DNA of 64,000 nt from Desulfosporosinus sp. (lineage in GTDB: Bacteria; Bacillota; Desulfitobacteriia; Desulfitobacteriales; Desulfitobacteriaceae). The stretch is from positions 1 through 64,000 of the forward strand of contig JARLHU010000016.1 of assembly GCA_031292095.1 (NCBI GenBank). Direction: 5' to 3'. Shown here piece by piece: positions 49,952 to 57,889 of the stretch. The stretch's first letter is position 1. The number at the start of each line of letters is the position of its first letter. The position numbers and the translations under genes are program-made. The notes beneath the pieces were generated by a model that made no database searches, was not told where the DNA came from, and was given only the letters and a program-made list of their open reading frames with translations.

Positions 49952-50723
49952 GCAACAGGGTAAGAAAGCGATAAACTACGCAACTGGGCTTACGCTCTAT
50001 AACCTGCTCTTGATTGGAGTGTACCCTACAATTTCTCAGTCTCTGGAAGTGGCAGAGTTAGCCGAGAATTTGCCGAACTCCGTCAAACGTGTCTTTGGTG
50101 TTACTTCAGGCAGTGGCCTAGATCGCTGCGAGGCCTATATTTCAAACCAATGCTTTGGACGGGTTTGGTTACTTGTGACGGGAATATACACGATTAGTAC
50201 TGCCGATGCTTTAATCGCTAAATTAGTTGATCAGGGAGCGATGGCCTACCTAATTTCCTCACCGGTAGGGCGTTGGGAGGTGTTATCAACTCAAGTAGCT
50301 GTCTTAATCAGCGGACTGGCCTTGATGGTAGGACTAACTGGGTTAGGCATTTGGGGGGGAATGGCGTTTTTTGATATCCGGATCGAAGTTTGGTCATATG
50401 TTCGTTTGCTGGTTCTGGAGTTTGCTCTTTTTTTAGCGGTTGGCGCCTACAGCTTGTTCTTTTCAGCCTTATTTAATGAGGAAGAGTCTACAATTCTTAG
50501 TGCAGCTAGTCTTACCTTTCTCTGTTATGCTCTGGAGGTATTTTCAGAGCTCAATGATCGCTTTTCAGGGGTTAAAAACTTAACTATCTTTGGCTGGGTT
50601 CAACCACAAGAAATATTAAATGGTGAGACGCCCACTCTTCAAACGTTCGGCTTAATTGGGCTTTCGACCATTTTTATTCTGGTTGCCGGCTATATTTTCA
50701 GCAAGAAAGATATTCATGTTTGA
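49920..50723 (+). CDS. ABC-2 permease 1, probable CTG start
   Basis: A 267-residue permease with six predicted spans. The start is inferred as CTG at 49920: GAAGGGAGG lies 7 nt upstream, and the sequence LNRALYRTMFKQQGKKAINY then lines up residue by residue with the start of the second permease, MNDTLYWVMLKQKGKKILGY. No ATG, GTG or TTG in frame has a usable ribosome binding site; the ATG at 49944 would drop eight aligned residues. It overlaps the ATPase gene by 32 bp. It is one of a tandem duplicate pair that would form a heterodimeric membrane channel. Confidence 0.75.
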   Translation: MNRALYRTMFKQQGKKAINYATGLTLYNLLLIGVYPTISQSLEVAELAENLPNSVKRVFGVTSGSGLDRCEAYISNQCFGRVWLLVTGIYTISTADALIAKLVDQGAMAYLISSPVGRWEVLSTQVAVLISGLALMVGLTGLGIWGGMAFFDIRIEVWSYVRLLVLEFALFLAVGAYSLFFSALFNEEESTILSAASLTFLCYALEVFSELNDRFSGVKNLTIFGWVQPQEILNGETPTLQTFGLIGLSTIFILVAGYIFSKKDIHV

Positions 50724-50744
50724 GAAAAGTGCAGGGATTAAAGT

Positions 50745-51554
50745 ATGAATGACACTTTATATTGGGTTATGCTCAAACAAAAGGGCAAAAAAATCCTCGG
50801 GTACTCGATGGGGTTGGTTCTTTACGAATGGATTATTACTTGGATTTACCCCATCATTATCCAATCACCGGCTATTGAGGAAATCCCGAGAAGTTTACCC
50901 TCCGCCGTTACACGAGCGTTCGGCGTTTCCACGGGAAAAGAAGTCGACCTGTCTTATGAGGCCTATATCTCGGCGCAACTGTTTGGGCGGTTATGGACAT
51001 TGATCATCTCTTTTTATAGTATAAACTCAGCCAATGCTTTGCTGGCACAACCAGTAGAACAGGGCTTTATGGCCTATCCCTTATCTGCGCCTGTTTCGCG
51101 AGCCGAGATTCTAAACACCCAAATAGGAGTGCTTTTGACGGAGTTAGCCCTGGTGACCGGCACCACGCTGGGCGGGATCTATACCTCGACAGCACACTTT
51201 GAGATAACGATTGATAAGTGGCAATACTTTCGACTGGGAATCATCGCCTTTAGCTTAGGTACAGCGATCAGTGCTTACAGTCTGTTATTGGCGTTACTCT
51301 TCGATACGGTGGAGGAGTCGGAGCGCTATGCGAGCGCCTTAACCTTTGCGTTTTATGGGCTGGATGTGGTAGCAAGTCTGAGTGATCGCTTTTCTGGACT
51401 AAAACATCTCACTCCGTTTGGGTTATTTCGCCCACAGGAAGTTCTTCAAGGTAAAATTATGCCAACGAAGGGGTTTGTAGTTTTAGGTGTGATCTCTACG
51501 CTGACTTTGGTTATAGCCAGAATTTTGTTTTCACGAAAGGATCTGGTGGTCTGA
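50745..51554 (+). CDS. ABC-2 permease 2 (tandem paralogue)
   Basis: A 269-residue permease similar along its length to permease 1: shared landmarks are the KQ.GKK opening, PSAVTRAFGVSTG versus PNSVKRVFGVTSG, SYEAYISAQLFGRLW, SANALLAQPVEQGFMAYPLSAP, and GLFRPQEVLQG near the end. Six membrane spans. AAAGTATG precedes the ATG, a weaker site than for the other two genes. With the ATPase it forms an exporter of the kind used for polyketide-type antibiotics or lipids; substrate unknown. A terminator lies 60 bp after the stop. Confidence 0.85.
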   Translation: MNDTLYWVMLKQKGKKILGYSMGLVLYEWIITWIYPIIIQSPAIEEIPRSLPSAVTRAFGVSTGKEVDLSYEAYISAQLFGRLWTLIISFYSINSANALLAQPVEQGFMAYPLSAPVSRAEILNTQIGVLLTELALVTGTTLGGIYTSTAHFEITIDKWQYFRLGIIAFSLGTAISAYSLLLALLFDTVEESERYASALTFAFYGLDVVASLSDRFSGLKHLTPFGLFRPQEVLQGKIMPTKGFVVLGVISTLTLVIARILFSRKDLVV

Positions 51555-51617
51555 TTCCGAGTTTTGTTGAGCTACGATCGACGATAGAATATATTTGAAG
51601 ACATTTTAGGGGATTAT

Positions 51618-51660
51618 AAGCTGGTATTCCTTACTTAAGGATTATCAGCTTTTTGTTCTT
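51618..51660 (+). terminator. Terminator of the ABC-2 exporter operon
   Basis: AAGCTG...CAGCTT with inner imperfect pairing, followed by TTTTGTTCTTTT. Confidence 0.7.
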
Positions 51661-51764
51661 TTGAATTATAACAATCAATGCAAAAAGGAATCACAAACTC
51701 TTTGTCGAAACTAGTAATTATGATTTAAAGAAATAATAAAATAGAGTAGGAGTGTCGAGATTAA

Positions 51765-52745
51765 ATGAAACGTTTCAGGTTTAGTATTTTGAGTATTGTC
51801 CTTTGTCTAGTCATTGTGATTTCCGGTTGCTCAGCAACTAAGACCCCTGATAAAAATCAACCAACCAAGAGCGCAGGAAAAACGGTAAAAATTGGGGTAT
51901 TGCCTATCGAAGATAATTTACCGTTCTATGTTGCGGAAAAAGACGGCCTCTTTGCTAAAGAAGGAGTTCAAGTTGAACTGGTTAGCTTTGCGAGTGCCCT
52001 AGAACGAGATACAGCCTTGCAAGCAGGACAAATTGATGGAGAAGTAGCGGATTTAGTAGCCGTGGCGTTGTTAAAGAAAATCGGTACCGATGTAAAGATT
52101 GCTTCTATCGGTCTTGGGGCAACTCCTAAAGAAGGCCGTTTTGCGATTCTGTCCTCCCCTAAGTCGAGTATTAAAGATCTGGCAGGATTAAAAGGAGCGA
52201 CCTTAGGGATATCCCAGAACTCGATTATCGATTATGTCAGCGATCAAATGCTCCTAGATAAAGGGGTTATATTAAACGATGTGAAGAAGATGTCGATCCC
52301 TAAAATGCCGGTGCGCTTAGATATGTTGTTATCGGACCAAATCAATGCCGCTTGTCTTCCAGATCCTCTTGCTTCCCTGGCTCAGGCCAAGGGCGCCCAT
52401 CTGATTATGGATGATACCTACCGGAATATTTCCCAGACCGTCTTATTATTTCGAACCAAAAGTATCCAGGAGAACCCCGAGGGAATTAAAGCTACCGTAC
52501 GAGTTTATGGCTCTGCTGGACAAGCGTTAAGTAAAAATCCTGATCAATATCGCAGTCTTTTTTTAGAAAAAGCTCAAATTCCGGCTGAGTTAAAGGAAAG
52601 TTACAAAACTCCGACTTTCTCGAAACTTCAGCTGCCAACAGAGGAAGAAGTCAATAGTGTTATGAAATGGATGGTCGATAAAAAGCTCATTCCCCAAGCT
52701 TACGCCTATCAAGATTTAGTAGATTCCAATCTAAGGGGAGAATAA
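51765..52745 (+). CDS. ABC substrate-binding lipoprotein (NMT1/SsuA type)
   Basis: A 326-residue extracytoplasmic binding protein. The signal peptide ends at the lipobox VISGC with Cys22. The mature part follows the NMT1/SsuA fold (VKIGVLPIEDNLPFYVAEKDGLFAKEGVQVELV, about 41-75; GLKGATLGISQNSIIDYVSDQMLLDKGV). Family members bind aliphatic sulfonates, nitrate, taurine or thiamine precursors; sequence alone does not decide. GTAGGAGTG precedes the ATG. The ATPase gene follows after 3 bp and the permease overlaps that by 4 bp, making a compact three-gene importer. Confidence 0.88.
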   Translation: MKRFRFSILSIVLCLVIVISGCSATKTPDKNQPTKSAGKTVKIGVLPIEDNLPFYVAEKDGLFAKEGVQVELVSFASALERDTALQAGQIDGEVADLVAVALLKKIGTDVKIASIGLGATPKEGRFAILSSPKSSIKDLAGLKGATLGISQNSIIDYVSDQMLLDKGVILNDVKKMSIPKMPVRLDMLLSDQINAACLPDPLASLAQAKGAHLIMDDTYRNISQTVLLFRTKSIQENPEGIKATVRVYGSAGQALSKNPDQYRSLFLEKAQIPAELKESYKTPTFSKLQLPTEEEVNSVMKWMVDKKLIPQAYAYQDLVDSNLRGE

Positions 52746-52748
52746 CCT

Positions 52749-53504
52749 GTGATCGAAGTTTCTCATTGTGACCTGGCTTATATTCAAGGAGCGTCACAGG
52801 TCAAAGTCTATGACGATTTTAGTTTGAAGGTTGAACCTGGAGAAAGCTTAGTTCTCATAGGTCCGTCAGGCTGCGGTAAAAGCACTCTTCTCTATTTATT
52901 AGCCGGGTTGTTGCAGCCAACGGGCGGTGAGATCAGGGTTTGGGATGAGAGGTTGACGGGTACCCGCCAGCAAACTGGCTTTATTCTGCAAGAATATGGG
53001 CTCTTTCCTTGGCTGAATGTGGAGCAAAATGTTAGTTTAGGTTTGCGAGTTCGGCATATGCCTAAGCGGATGTATCAGGACGCAGTCGAAGAAGTGATCC
53101 GTAAAATGGGCTTGTGGGAAGTGAAACATCATTTTCCTAGTCAGTTGAGTGGAGGGCAAAGACAGAGAGTGGCTTTGGCTCGAGTGTTAACGTTACATCC
53201 GGATCTACTTTTAATGGATGAGCCTTTATCGGCCCTAGATGCTTTGACCCGGGAACGACTGCAAAAACTTTTATTAGAAATCTGGCAAGAACAGAAATTA
53301 ACGACTGTTTTAGTGACTCACAGTATTGAAGAGGCCGTATTTCTAGGCAGTCGGATCTTAGTGCTGGCGGATGGGCGCCCCACTCATGTCATAGGCGAAA
53401 TCCTTAACCCACTTGTCGGACAAAGTGGTTATCGTCAAACCTCAGAATTCTTCCAGCAGACGAGTTATGTCCGTTCTCTTTTGGAAGGGGGCATGGGTGG
53501 ATGA
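52749..53504 (+). CDS. SsuB/NrtD-type importer ATPase
   Basis: A 251-residue ABC ATPase with Walker A GPSGCGKST (about 38-46), Q-loop LQEYGLFPWLNVEQNV typical of the nitrate/sulfonate/taurine group, signature LSGGQRQR, Walker B LLLMDEPLSALD and VTHSIEEAVFLGSRI. GTG at 52749 follows AAGGGGAG. It energises the permease encoded next, whose ATG overlaps its stop (ATGA). Confidence 0.9.
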   Translation: MIEVSHCDLAYIQGASQVKVYDDFSLKVEPGESLVLIGPSGCGKSTLLYLLAGLLQPTGGEIRVWDERLTGTRQQTGFILQEYGLFPWLNVEQNVSLGLRVRHMPKRMYQDAVEEVIRKMGLWEVKHHFPSQLSGGQRQRVALARVLTLHPDLLLMDEPLSALDALTRERLQKLLLEIWQEQKLTTVLVTHSIEEAVFLGSRILVLADGRPTHVIGEILNPLVGQSGYRQTSEFFQQTSYVRSLLEGGMGG

Positions 53505-54274
53505 TCCAACCAAGTAGAGGATTTCAGAGGGCGGTCTGTGGGTATGTTGGAGCTGCGTTATTTTTGTTAGCACTTTGGCAGTATGCAGCCTGGAGCCTTA
53601 ATACTCCTCTATTACCGACCCCTCAAGCAGCTATAAGCGCTACTTCTCGATTGCTGTTCGAAGCGAGCCTCGGGAGACACCTTTGGGTCAGCACGTATCG
53701 AGTCGTTCTATCCACATTACTATCGCTACTTCTTGGTCTTCCGCTAGGCTTGATTATGGGGCATGAGCAACCCATTGACCGATTTTTAGCCCCTTTGGTT
53801 TATATTACCTATCCGATTCCAAAGATTGTTTTTCTTCCCTTAATCCTCTTGTTTCTCGGACTAGGAGACGGATCAAAGATATTTCTCATTACCTTCATTG
53901 TCTTTTTTCAAATTCTAGTGACGACACGTGATGCTGTTCGCAAAATACCGGTTGAAACGATTTCGTCCCTGCGTTCTTTGGGCGGTAACCGAGCTCAAGT
54001 TTACCGGTACGTGCTTTTACCTGCGAGTTTACCCGATGTTTTGACTTCTCTTCGGTTGAGCATGGGCACTGCGATTGCTGTTTTGTTCTTTGTCGAATCG
54101 TTTGCCACGACTGAAGGATTAGGTTATTTTATTATGGATTCGTGGAGCCGCGCGGCTCCGGATGAGATGTTTGCTGGAATCATTATGATGGCCCTACTCG
54201 GTGTGGGTTTATTTATTGTCGTGGATATCTTGGAAACGATCCTTTGCCGCTGGCAGCATGTCAAAGGGAACTGA
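53501..54274 (+). CDS. SsuC-type importer permease
   Basis: A 257-residue permease with six predicted spans. The EAA coupling loop is seen as ETISSLRSLGGNRAQVYRYVLLPASLPDVLTSLRLSMG, and GLPLGLIMGHEQPIDRFLAPLVYITYPIPKIVFLPLI is typical of the sulfonate/nitrate/taurine permease group. The start overlaps the ATPase stop by 4 bp. An FAD-protein gene and a sigma-54 activator gene follow on the same strand. Confidence 0.9.
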   Translation: MIQPSRGFQRAVCGYVGAALFLLALWQYAAWSLNTPLLPTPQAAISATSRLLFEASLGRHLWVSTYRVVLSTLLSLLLGLPLGLIMGHEQPIDRFLAPLVYITYPIPKIVFLPLILLFLGLGDGSKIFLITFIVFFQILVTTRDAVRKIPVETISSLRSLGGNRAQVYRYVLLPASLPDVLTSLRLSMGTAIAVLFFVESFATTEGLGYFIMDSWSRAAPDEMFAGIIMMALLGVGLFIVVDILETILCRWQHVKGN

Positions 54275-54338
54275 GTGTTGGCGCTGAAACTAGGATCGGT
54301 AAATTCAGCCTTGATGGTTAGGAGGGGAATGAATCAGG

Positions 54339-55226
54339 ATGCCAAAATTTAAGTTTGCCTGTCCAATGAGTATAGCGGAAGTTATGGAGACCCTTTCTCA
54401 AAGTCAGGAAGAGGTAGCTTTTATCAGCGGAGGCACAGATCTTGTCATTCAGTTAAATAGTGGTCAGATTAAACCAGCTTGGCTCATTGACCTTTCTCAA
54501 ATTGCGGAGCTTAATTATATAAAGGAAGTAGAAGGTAGGCTAAGAATTGGAAGTGCCACAACCTTCACCCAGATCAGTGAGAGCAGCCTTATCTGGGAGA
54601 AGGCTCGATGTCTGGGGCAAGCCGCATCTCAGGTGGGTTCCACTCAAATTCGTAATCGAGCAACCCTAGGCGGAAATATTGCCAAAGCTTCACCAGCCGG
54701 AGATAGTCTACCCGCTTTATTGGTTCTGGAAGCTTGGGTAAGTATACTTGGTCCACAAGGCTTAAGGAGAGTATCATTTGCTCAGCTACAAGCAGGAGAT
54801 GGCGCAGGTTTACAGGCTAAAGAATTGATAACGGAGGTCGATTTTCCTTCCTGGCAATCACAGATAGAAACACAAATCGTCAGCGGCTTTGCCAAAGTGG
54901 GCAGTCGTTCTACAGTGACAATCGCCCGTTTGAACATGGCGGTCAAAGTTGAAATGGACTTAGGAATTGGAAAGATTAGGGGTGCGAGGTGGGCCGTCGG
55001 CGCTTTAGGGCGGACCCCATTTCGTCTTGAGGAGCTAGAGCTGGAATTACAAGGCAAGACAATGAATCAAGATCTGGCGCAGGAGATTGCTGATCGTCTA
55101 ACCGAAGCCGTCGATCGGGCGATCCCGGGCAGGTCTTCGCAGGAGTATAAACGCCAAGCTATTCAGGGCTTAGGTTATGATCTTCTGAATGATTTGTTTT
55201 CAGAGCAGATGGGGGTTGGGAGGTAG
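54339..55226 (+). CDS. FAD-binding subunit of a molybdenum hydroxylase (XdhB/CoxM type), orphan
   Basis: A 295-residue FAD protein of the molybdopterin-dehydrogenase FAD-binding family, the medium subunit of xanthine dehydrogenase or CO dehydrogenase. FAD motifs are ISGGTDLVIQLNSG (about 29-42), IGSATTFTQI, and QIRNRATLGGNIAKASPAGDSLPALL (about 99-124). The molybdenum (large) and [2Fe-2S] (small) subunits are not encoded anywhere in the window. GGAGGGG precedes the ATG. It sits between the SsuABC-type importer and a sigma-54 activator, which suggests that the importer brings in a substrate oxidised by the complex, with partners elsewhere. Confidence 0.85.
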   Translation: MPKFKFACPMSIAEVMETLSQSQEEVAFISGGTDLVIQLNSGQIKPAWLIDLSQIAELNYIKEVEGRLRIGSATTFTQISESSLIWEKARCLGQAASQVGSTQIRNRATLGGNIAKASPAGDSLPALLVLEAWVSILGPQGLRRVSFAQLQAGDGAGLQAKELITEVDFPSWQSQIETQIVSGFAKVGSRSTVTIARLNMAVKVEMDLGIGKIRGARWAVGALGRTPFRLEELELELQGKTMNQDLAQEIADRLTEAVDRAIPGRSSQEYKRQAIQGLGYDLLNDLFSEQMGVGR

Positions 55227-55232
55227 CGCATT

Positions 55233-56633
55233 ATGCCTGGTGATGTTTTGGTCTTAGCTTTAAGGCAGCTCTTTAATTCGATTGAAGAAGGGGTTATAGT
55301 TACTGACCCAGAAGGTAAAATAATTTTTTATAATTCCGAGATGGCTAAATTAGAAGACTTATTACCCGAAAATGTCGTGGGACGATATTTAGCTGAAGTA
55401 TATGATGCAGTTACGCTAGAGAGCAGTGAACATTTAAGGGTTGTTCTAACCGGAAAGCCTATTTTGGAAAAGCATAAAACTTACTTCACAAACAAGGGTA
55501 AAGAGGTCAACATTGTAGCGAGTACTTTTCCCGTACTAGAGAACAGTGAGGTTGTAGCAGTATACTCGGTGTGTAAAAATATTACCAGGTTTAAAGAACT
55601 GTTGACTAAAACCCTGCAATTGCACGATCAAATTGGGCTCGAGGGATATCGTGATAATGGTACGCGCTATACATTTGAATCAATCAATTATGCTAGCTCC
55701 ACGATGCAAAGTCTGCTTCTTTCTGCGAAGAAAGCGGCAATAGTGGATGGTTTTATTTTAATTTTTGGGGAAACAGGAACAGGTAAAGAGTTATTGGTTC
55801 AAGCAATTCATAATCATAGCGCCCGTAAAAAGGAACCTTTCGTAGCGATTAATTGTGCTGCGATTCCGGAAACTTTGTTGGAAAGCATCCTTTTTGGTAC
55901 AGCCAAAGGGGCGTTTACAGGAGCAGTGGAATCTAAGGGTCTGTTTCAACAAGCTGGAAACGGGACCTTGTTTTTGGACGAGCTGAATTCTCTGAGTATT
56001 GCCCTCCAGGCTAAACTCCTGCGAGTCCTCCAGGAAAAAATGGTGAGGCGGGTTGGTGGGACGATGGAAATTCCAGTTCAATGTAGGATTATCAGTTCCA
56101 CCAATGTCGATCCCTGGGAATCGGTTAATAACGGTTCCTTGCGCAAAGATCTTTTTTATCGGTTGGCTGTGATCACTCTCTATGTTCCTCCCTTAAAAGA
56201 CCGGAAGGAAGATATTGAGGCCTTAATCTCTTTTTTTCTGAACAAATATCAAAGAATTTATGGCTTAGGGAGTGTCCTAATTGGCAATGAGGTAAAGGCC
56301 TTCTTTGCTAGATATCCATGGCCAGGTAATGTTCGTGAATTAGAACACACTATTGAAAGTGCCATGAGTATGCTGGATGGTCGAAACGTCTTGACAATTG
56401 AGCATTTGCCACATTACATAAAATCAAAGTTTCTCAGTCAGGATGGTGCCTTCTCCGAATTATACAATAAGGGTTCCCGTACCTTAGCTCATGTCTTGCG
56501 TGAGGTGGAAAGGCAAGTTCTTTGGGAAGCCTTGAAGAACCACAATGGAAATATCACCAAAGCTGCTGATTCCATCGGGATAGCTCGGCAAAATCTCCAA
56601 TATCGTATGAAGAAATTAGGACTGGGGATTTAA
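55233..56633 (+). CDS. Sigma-54-dependent activator with PAS domain
   Basis: A 466-residue enhancer-binding protein. A PAS sensor domain (about 7-120), a short linker, the AAA+ domain (about 150-385) with Walker A GETGTGKE (179-186), the sigma-54 contact loop GAFTGA (226-231) and Walker B in LFLDELNSL, and a C-terminal Fis-type HTH (NHNGNITKAADSIGIARQNLQYRM). It starts 6 bp after the FAD-protein gene, so it may belong to the same operon. The only clear -24/-12 promoter in the window lies 420 bp downstream, before the OpuC-type importer; that is its most likely target. Confidence 0.9.
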   Translation: MPGDVLVLALRQLFNSIEEGVIVTDPEGKIIFYNSEMAKLEDLLPENVVGRYLAEVYDAVTLESSEHLRVVLTGKPILEKHKTYFTNKGKEVNIVASTFPVLENSEVVAVYSVCKNITRFKELLTKTLQLHDQIGLEGYRDNGTRYTFESINYASSTMQSLLLSAKKAAIVDGFILIFGETGTGKELLVQAIHNHSARKKEPFVAINCAAIPETLLESILFGTAKGAFTGAVESKGLFQQAGNGTLFLDELNSLSIALQAKLLRVLQEKMVRRVGGTMEIPVQCRIISSTNVDPWESVNNGSLRKDLFYRLAVITLYVPPLKDRKEDIEALISFFLNKYQRIYGLGSVLIGNEVKAFFARYPWPGNVRELEHTIESAMSMLDGRNVLTIEHLPHYIKSKFLSQDGAFSELYNKGSRTLAHVLREVERQVLWEALKNHNGNITKAADSIGIARQNLQYRMKKLGLGI

Positions 56634-56850
56634 GCAGTCCGTCTCCACATTGAAAAGATGCACATTTATTTGGCAGCAAATTTTATTGGCACTTACCAAG
56701 AAATATACTGTTCAAGCATCATGTAAACTTCGCGGAGCAAAAATTTTATGCGCCTCTGCCTATAGAGAAGCTGCTTTGTACCCGGCCATGGGCATTGAGG
56801 CCAGTCTTTGCTTGAACTTACTCTACGCAAAATTTATACCTTTTGACGGG

Positions 56851-56946
56851 GATAAAGTAAACCCGGCTTCGCCGAGCCTTGGCGAAGGTGAAACCGTTGG
56901 TTGCACTTATGCTTGGAAAGTATATAACGTAAGTTTATACTTTCTG
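56851..56946 (-). repeat. Repeat family B, reverse-orientation copy
   Basis: Read on the reverse strand: CAGAAAGTATAAAC, GTTATATACTTTCC, AAGCATAAGTGCAACC, CCTTCGCCAAGG, ending GTTTACTTTATC. It is in the 540-bp gap 56634-57173, of which 56634-56850 shows no supported gene. Confidence 0.6.
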
Positions 56947-56949
56947 CCC

Positions 56950-56969
56950 TGAAATAAGATGTTATTTCA
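56950..56969. promoter_or_regulatory. Possible upstream activator site
   Basis: TGAAATAA and TTATTTCA form an 8-bp inverted repeat with a 4-nt gap, about 87 bp upstream of the -24 element, a usual distance for an enhancer site of a sigma-54 activator. Confidence 0.35.
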
Positions 56970-57055
56970 TTCATCAGTGGTGCCGCGCAGTGGCATGGGG
57001 GTCTGATAGTATAAGACAAACTGCAAGGTCCTTAGGTTACAAATAATCTGAAAAA

Positions 57056-57071
57056 TGGCATGATTTTTGCA
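57056..57071 (+). promoter_or_regulatory. Sigma-54 (-24/-12) promoter
   Basis: TGGCATGATTTTTGCA matches the -24 TGGCA and -12 TTGCA elements with the correct spacing (GG to GC 10 bp). It lies about 100 bp before the OpuC-type operon and directly after the gene of a sigma-54 activator. Confidence 0.8.
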
Positions 57072-57173
57072 ACGACTTTAATTAGGACGAGGTTCAACTT
57101 CTGCGAGAGGGCTCTTTGATGAATTACCGAAAAATCCAAAGTAGATAAAACAGGGAAAGAGGGCTGATGGCGA

Positions 57174-57830
57174 GTGACCTTAGAGGACTTTAGCAATTTT
57201 CTAACTAAGAATACTGGGACGATTATGGAATATACCGGAAATCACTTTACGCTCGTCTTGTTAGCAGTGACTATTTCGTTGGTGATCTGGGTACCTGTCG
57301 GTTTATTGTTGACAAAAAACGATAAATGGGCAAGGCGTGTTCTAGGTTTGGCTAATACTATTTTTTGTATTCCAAGTTTGTCTATGTTTGCTATTCTGGT
57401 GGCCATCCCCTTCTTCGGTTTAGGACGGAAGTCAGCTTTGTTTGCTTTGGTTCTCTATGCGATGATGCCCTTGATTCGAAATGTTTACGATGGGGTTAAA
57501 AACGTCGATCGTAATGTTATAGAAGCAGCCAAAGGGATGGGCATGAGTTCCGGGAGGATTATGCGAGAAATTCTCGTGCCTTTAGGTATGCCAATTATCT
57601 TTGCTGGTTTTCGGATCACCGTGGTAATGACTACGGGCATCGCCGCCATAGCCACCTATATAGGGGAACGCAACTTAGGGCGTTTTATTTCGGAAGGTCT
57701 TGTTCGTTCCAATACTCCCATGATGGTCACAGGCGCACTGCTTATTTCTGTGATTGCTATAGGGTTAGACACAATCCTGGGGGCGATTGAGAAAAGGATT
57801 GTTCCCCGCGGTTTAAGAATTAACCGCTAG
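57174..57830 (+). CDS. OpuC/ProW-type permease 1
   Basis: A 218-residue permease with about six spans, of the OpuB/OpuC family that imports glycine betaine, carnitine, choline or similar quaternary amines. FTLVLLAVTISLVIWVPVGLLLT opens the first span and EAAKGMGMSSGRIMREILVPLGMPIIFAGFRITVVM is the EAA loop and following helix. GTG at 57174 follows AGAGGG. The operon order is permease, ATPase, permease, binding protein. Its control by sigma-54 instead of an osmotic promoter suggests use as a nutrient or methyl donor rather than only as osmoprotectant. Confidence 0.87.
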   Translation: MTLEDFSNFLTKNTGTIMEYTGNHFTLVLLAVTISLVIWVPVGLLLTKNDKWARRVLGLANTIFCIPSLSMFAILVAIPFFGLGRKSALFALVLYAMMPLIRNVYDGVKNVDRNVIEAAKGMGMSSGRIMREILVPLGMPIIFAGFRITVVMTTGIAAIATYIGERNLGRFISEGLVRSNTPMMVTGALLISVIAIGLDTILGAIEKRIVPRGLRINR

Positions 57831-57889
57831 CTCCTCTTCAAATAGGTATTCTAAATGAGACAGGATCAAAGTGGTCAGAGGAGGATCTT

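Noticed and set aside
56650-56952. A 100-codon open frame between the sigma-54 activator and the OpuC operon
   Set aside because: Its second half runs through a family B repeat, it has no ribosome binding site and its composition is not protein-like.
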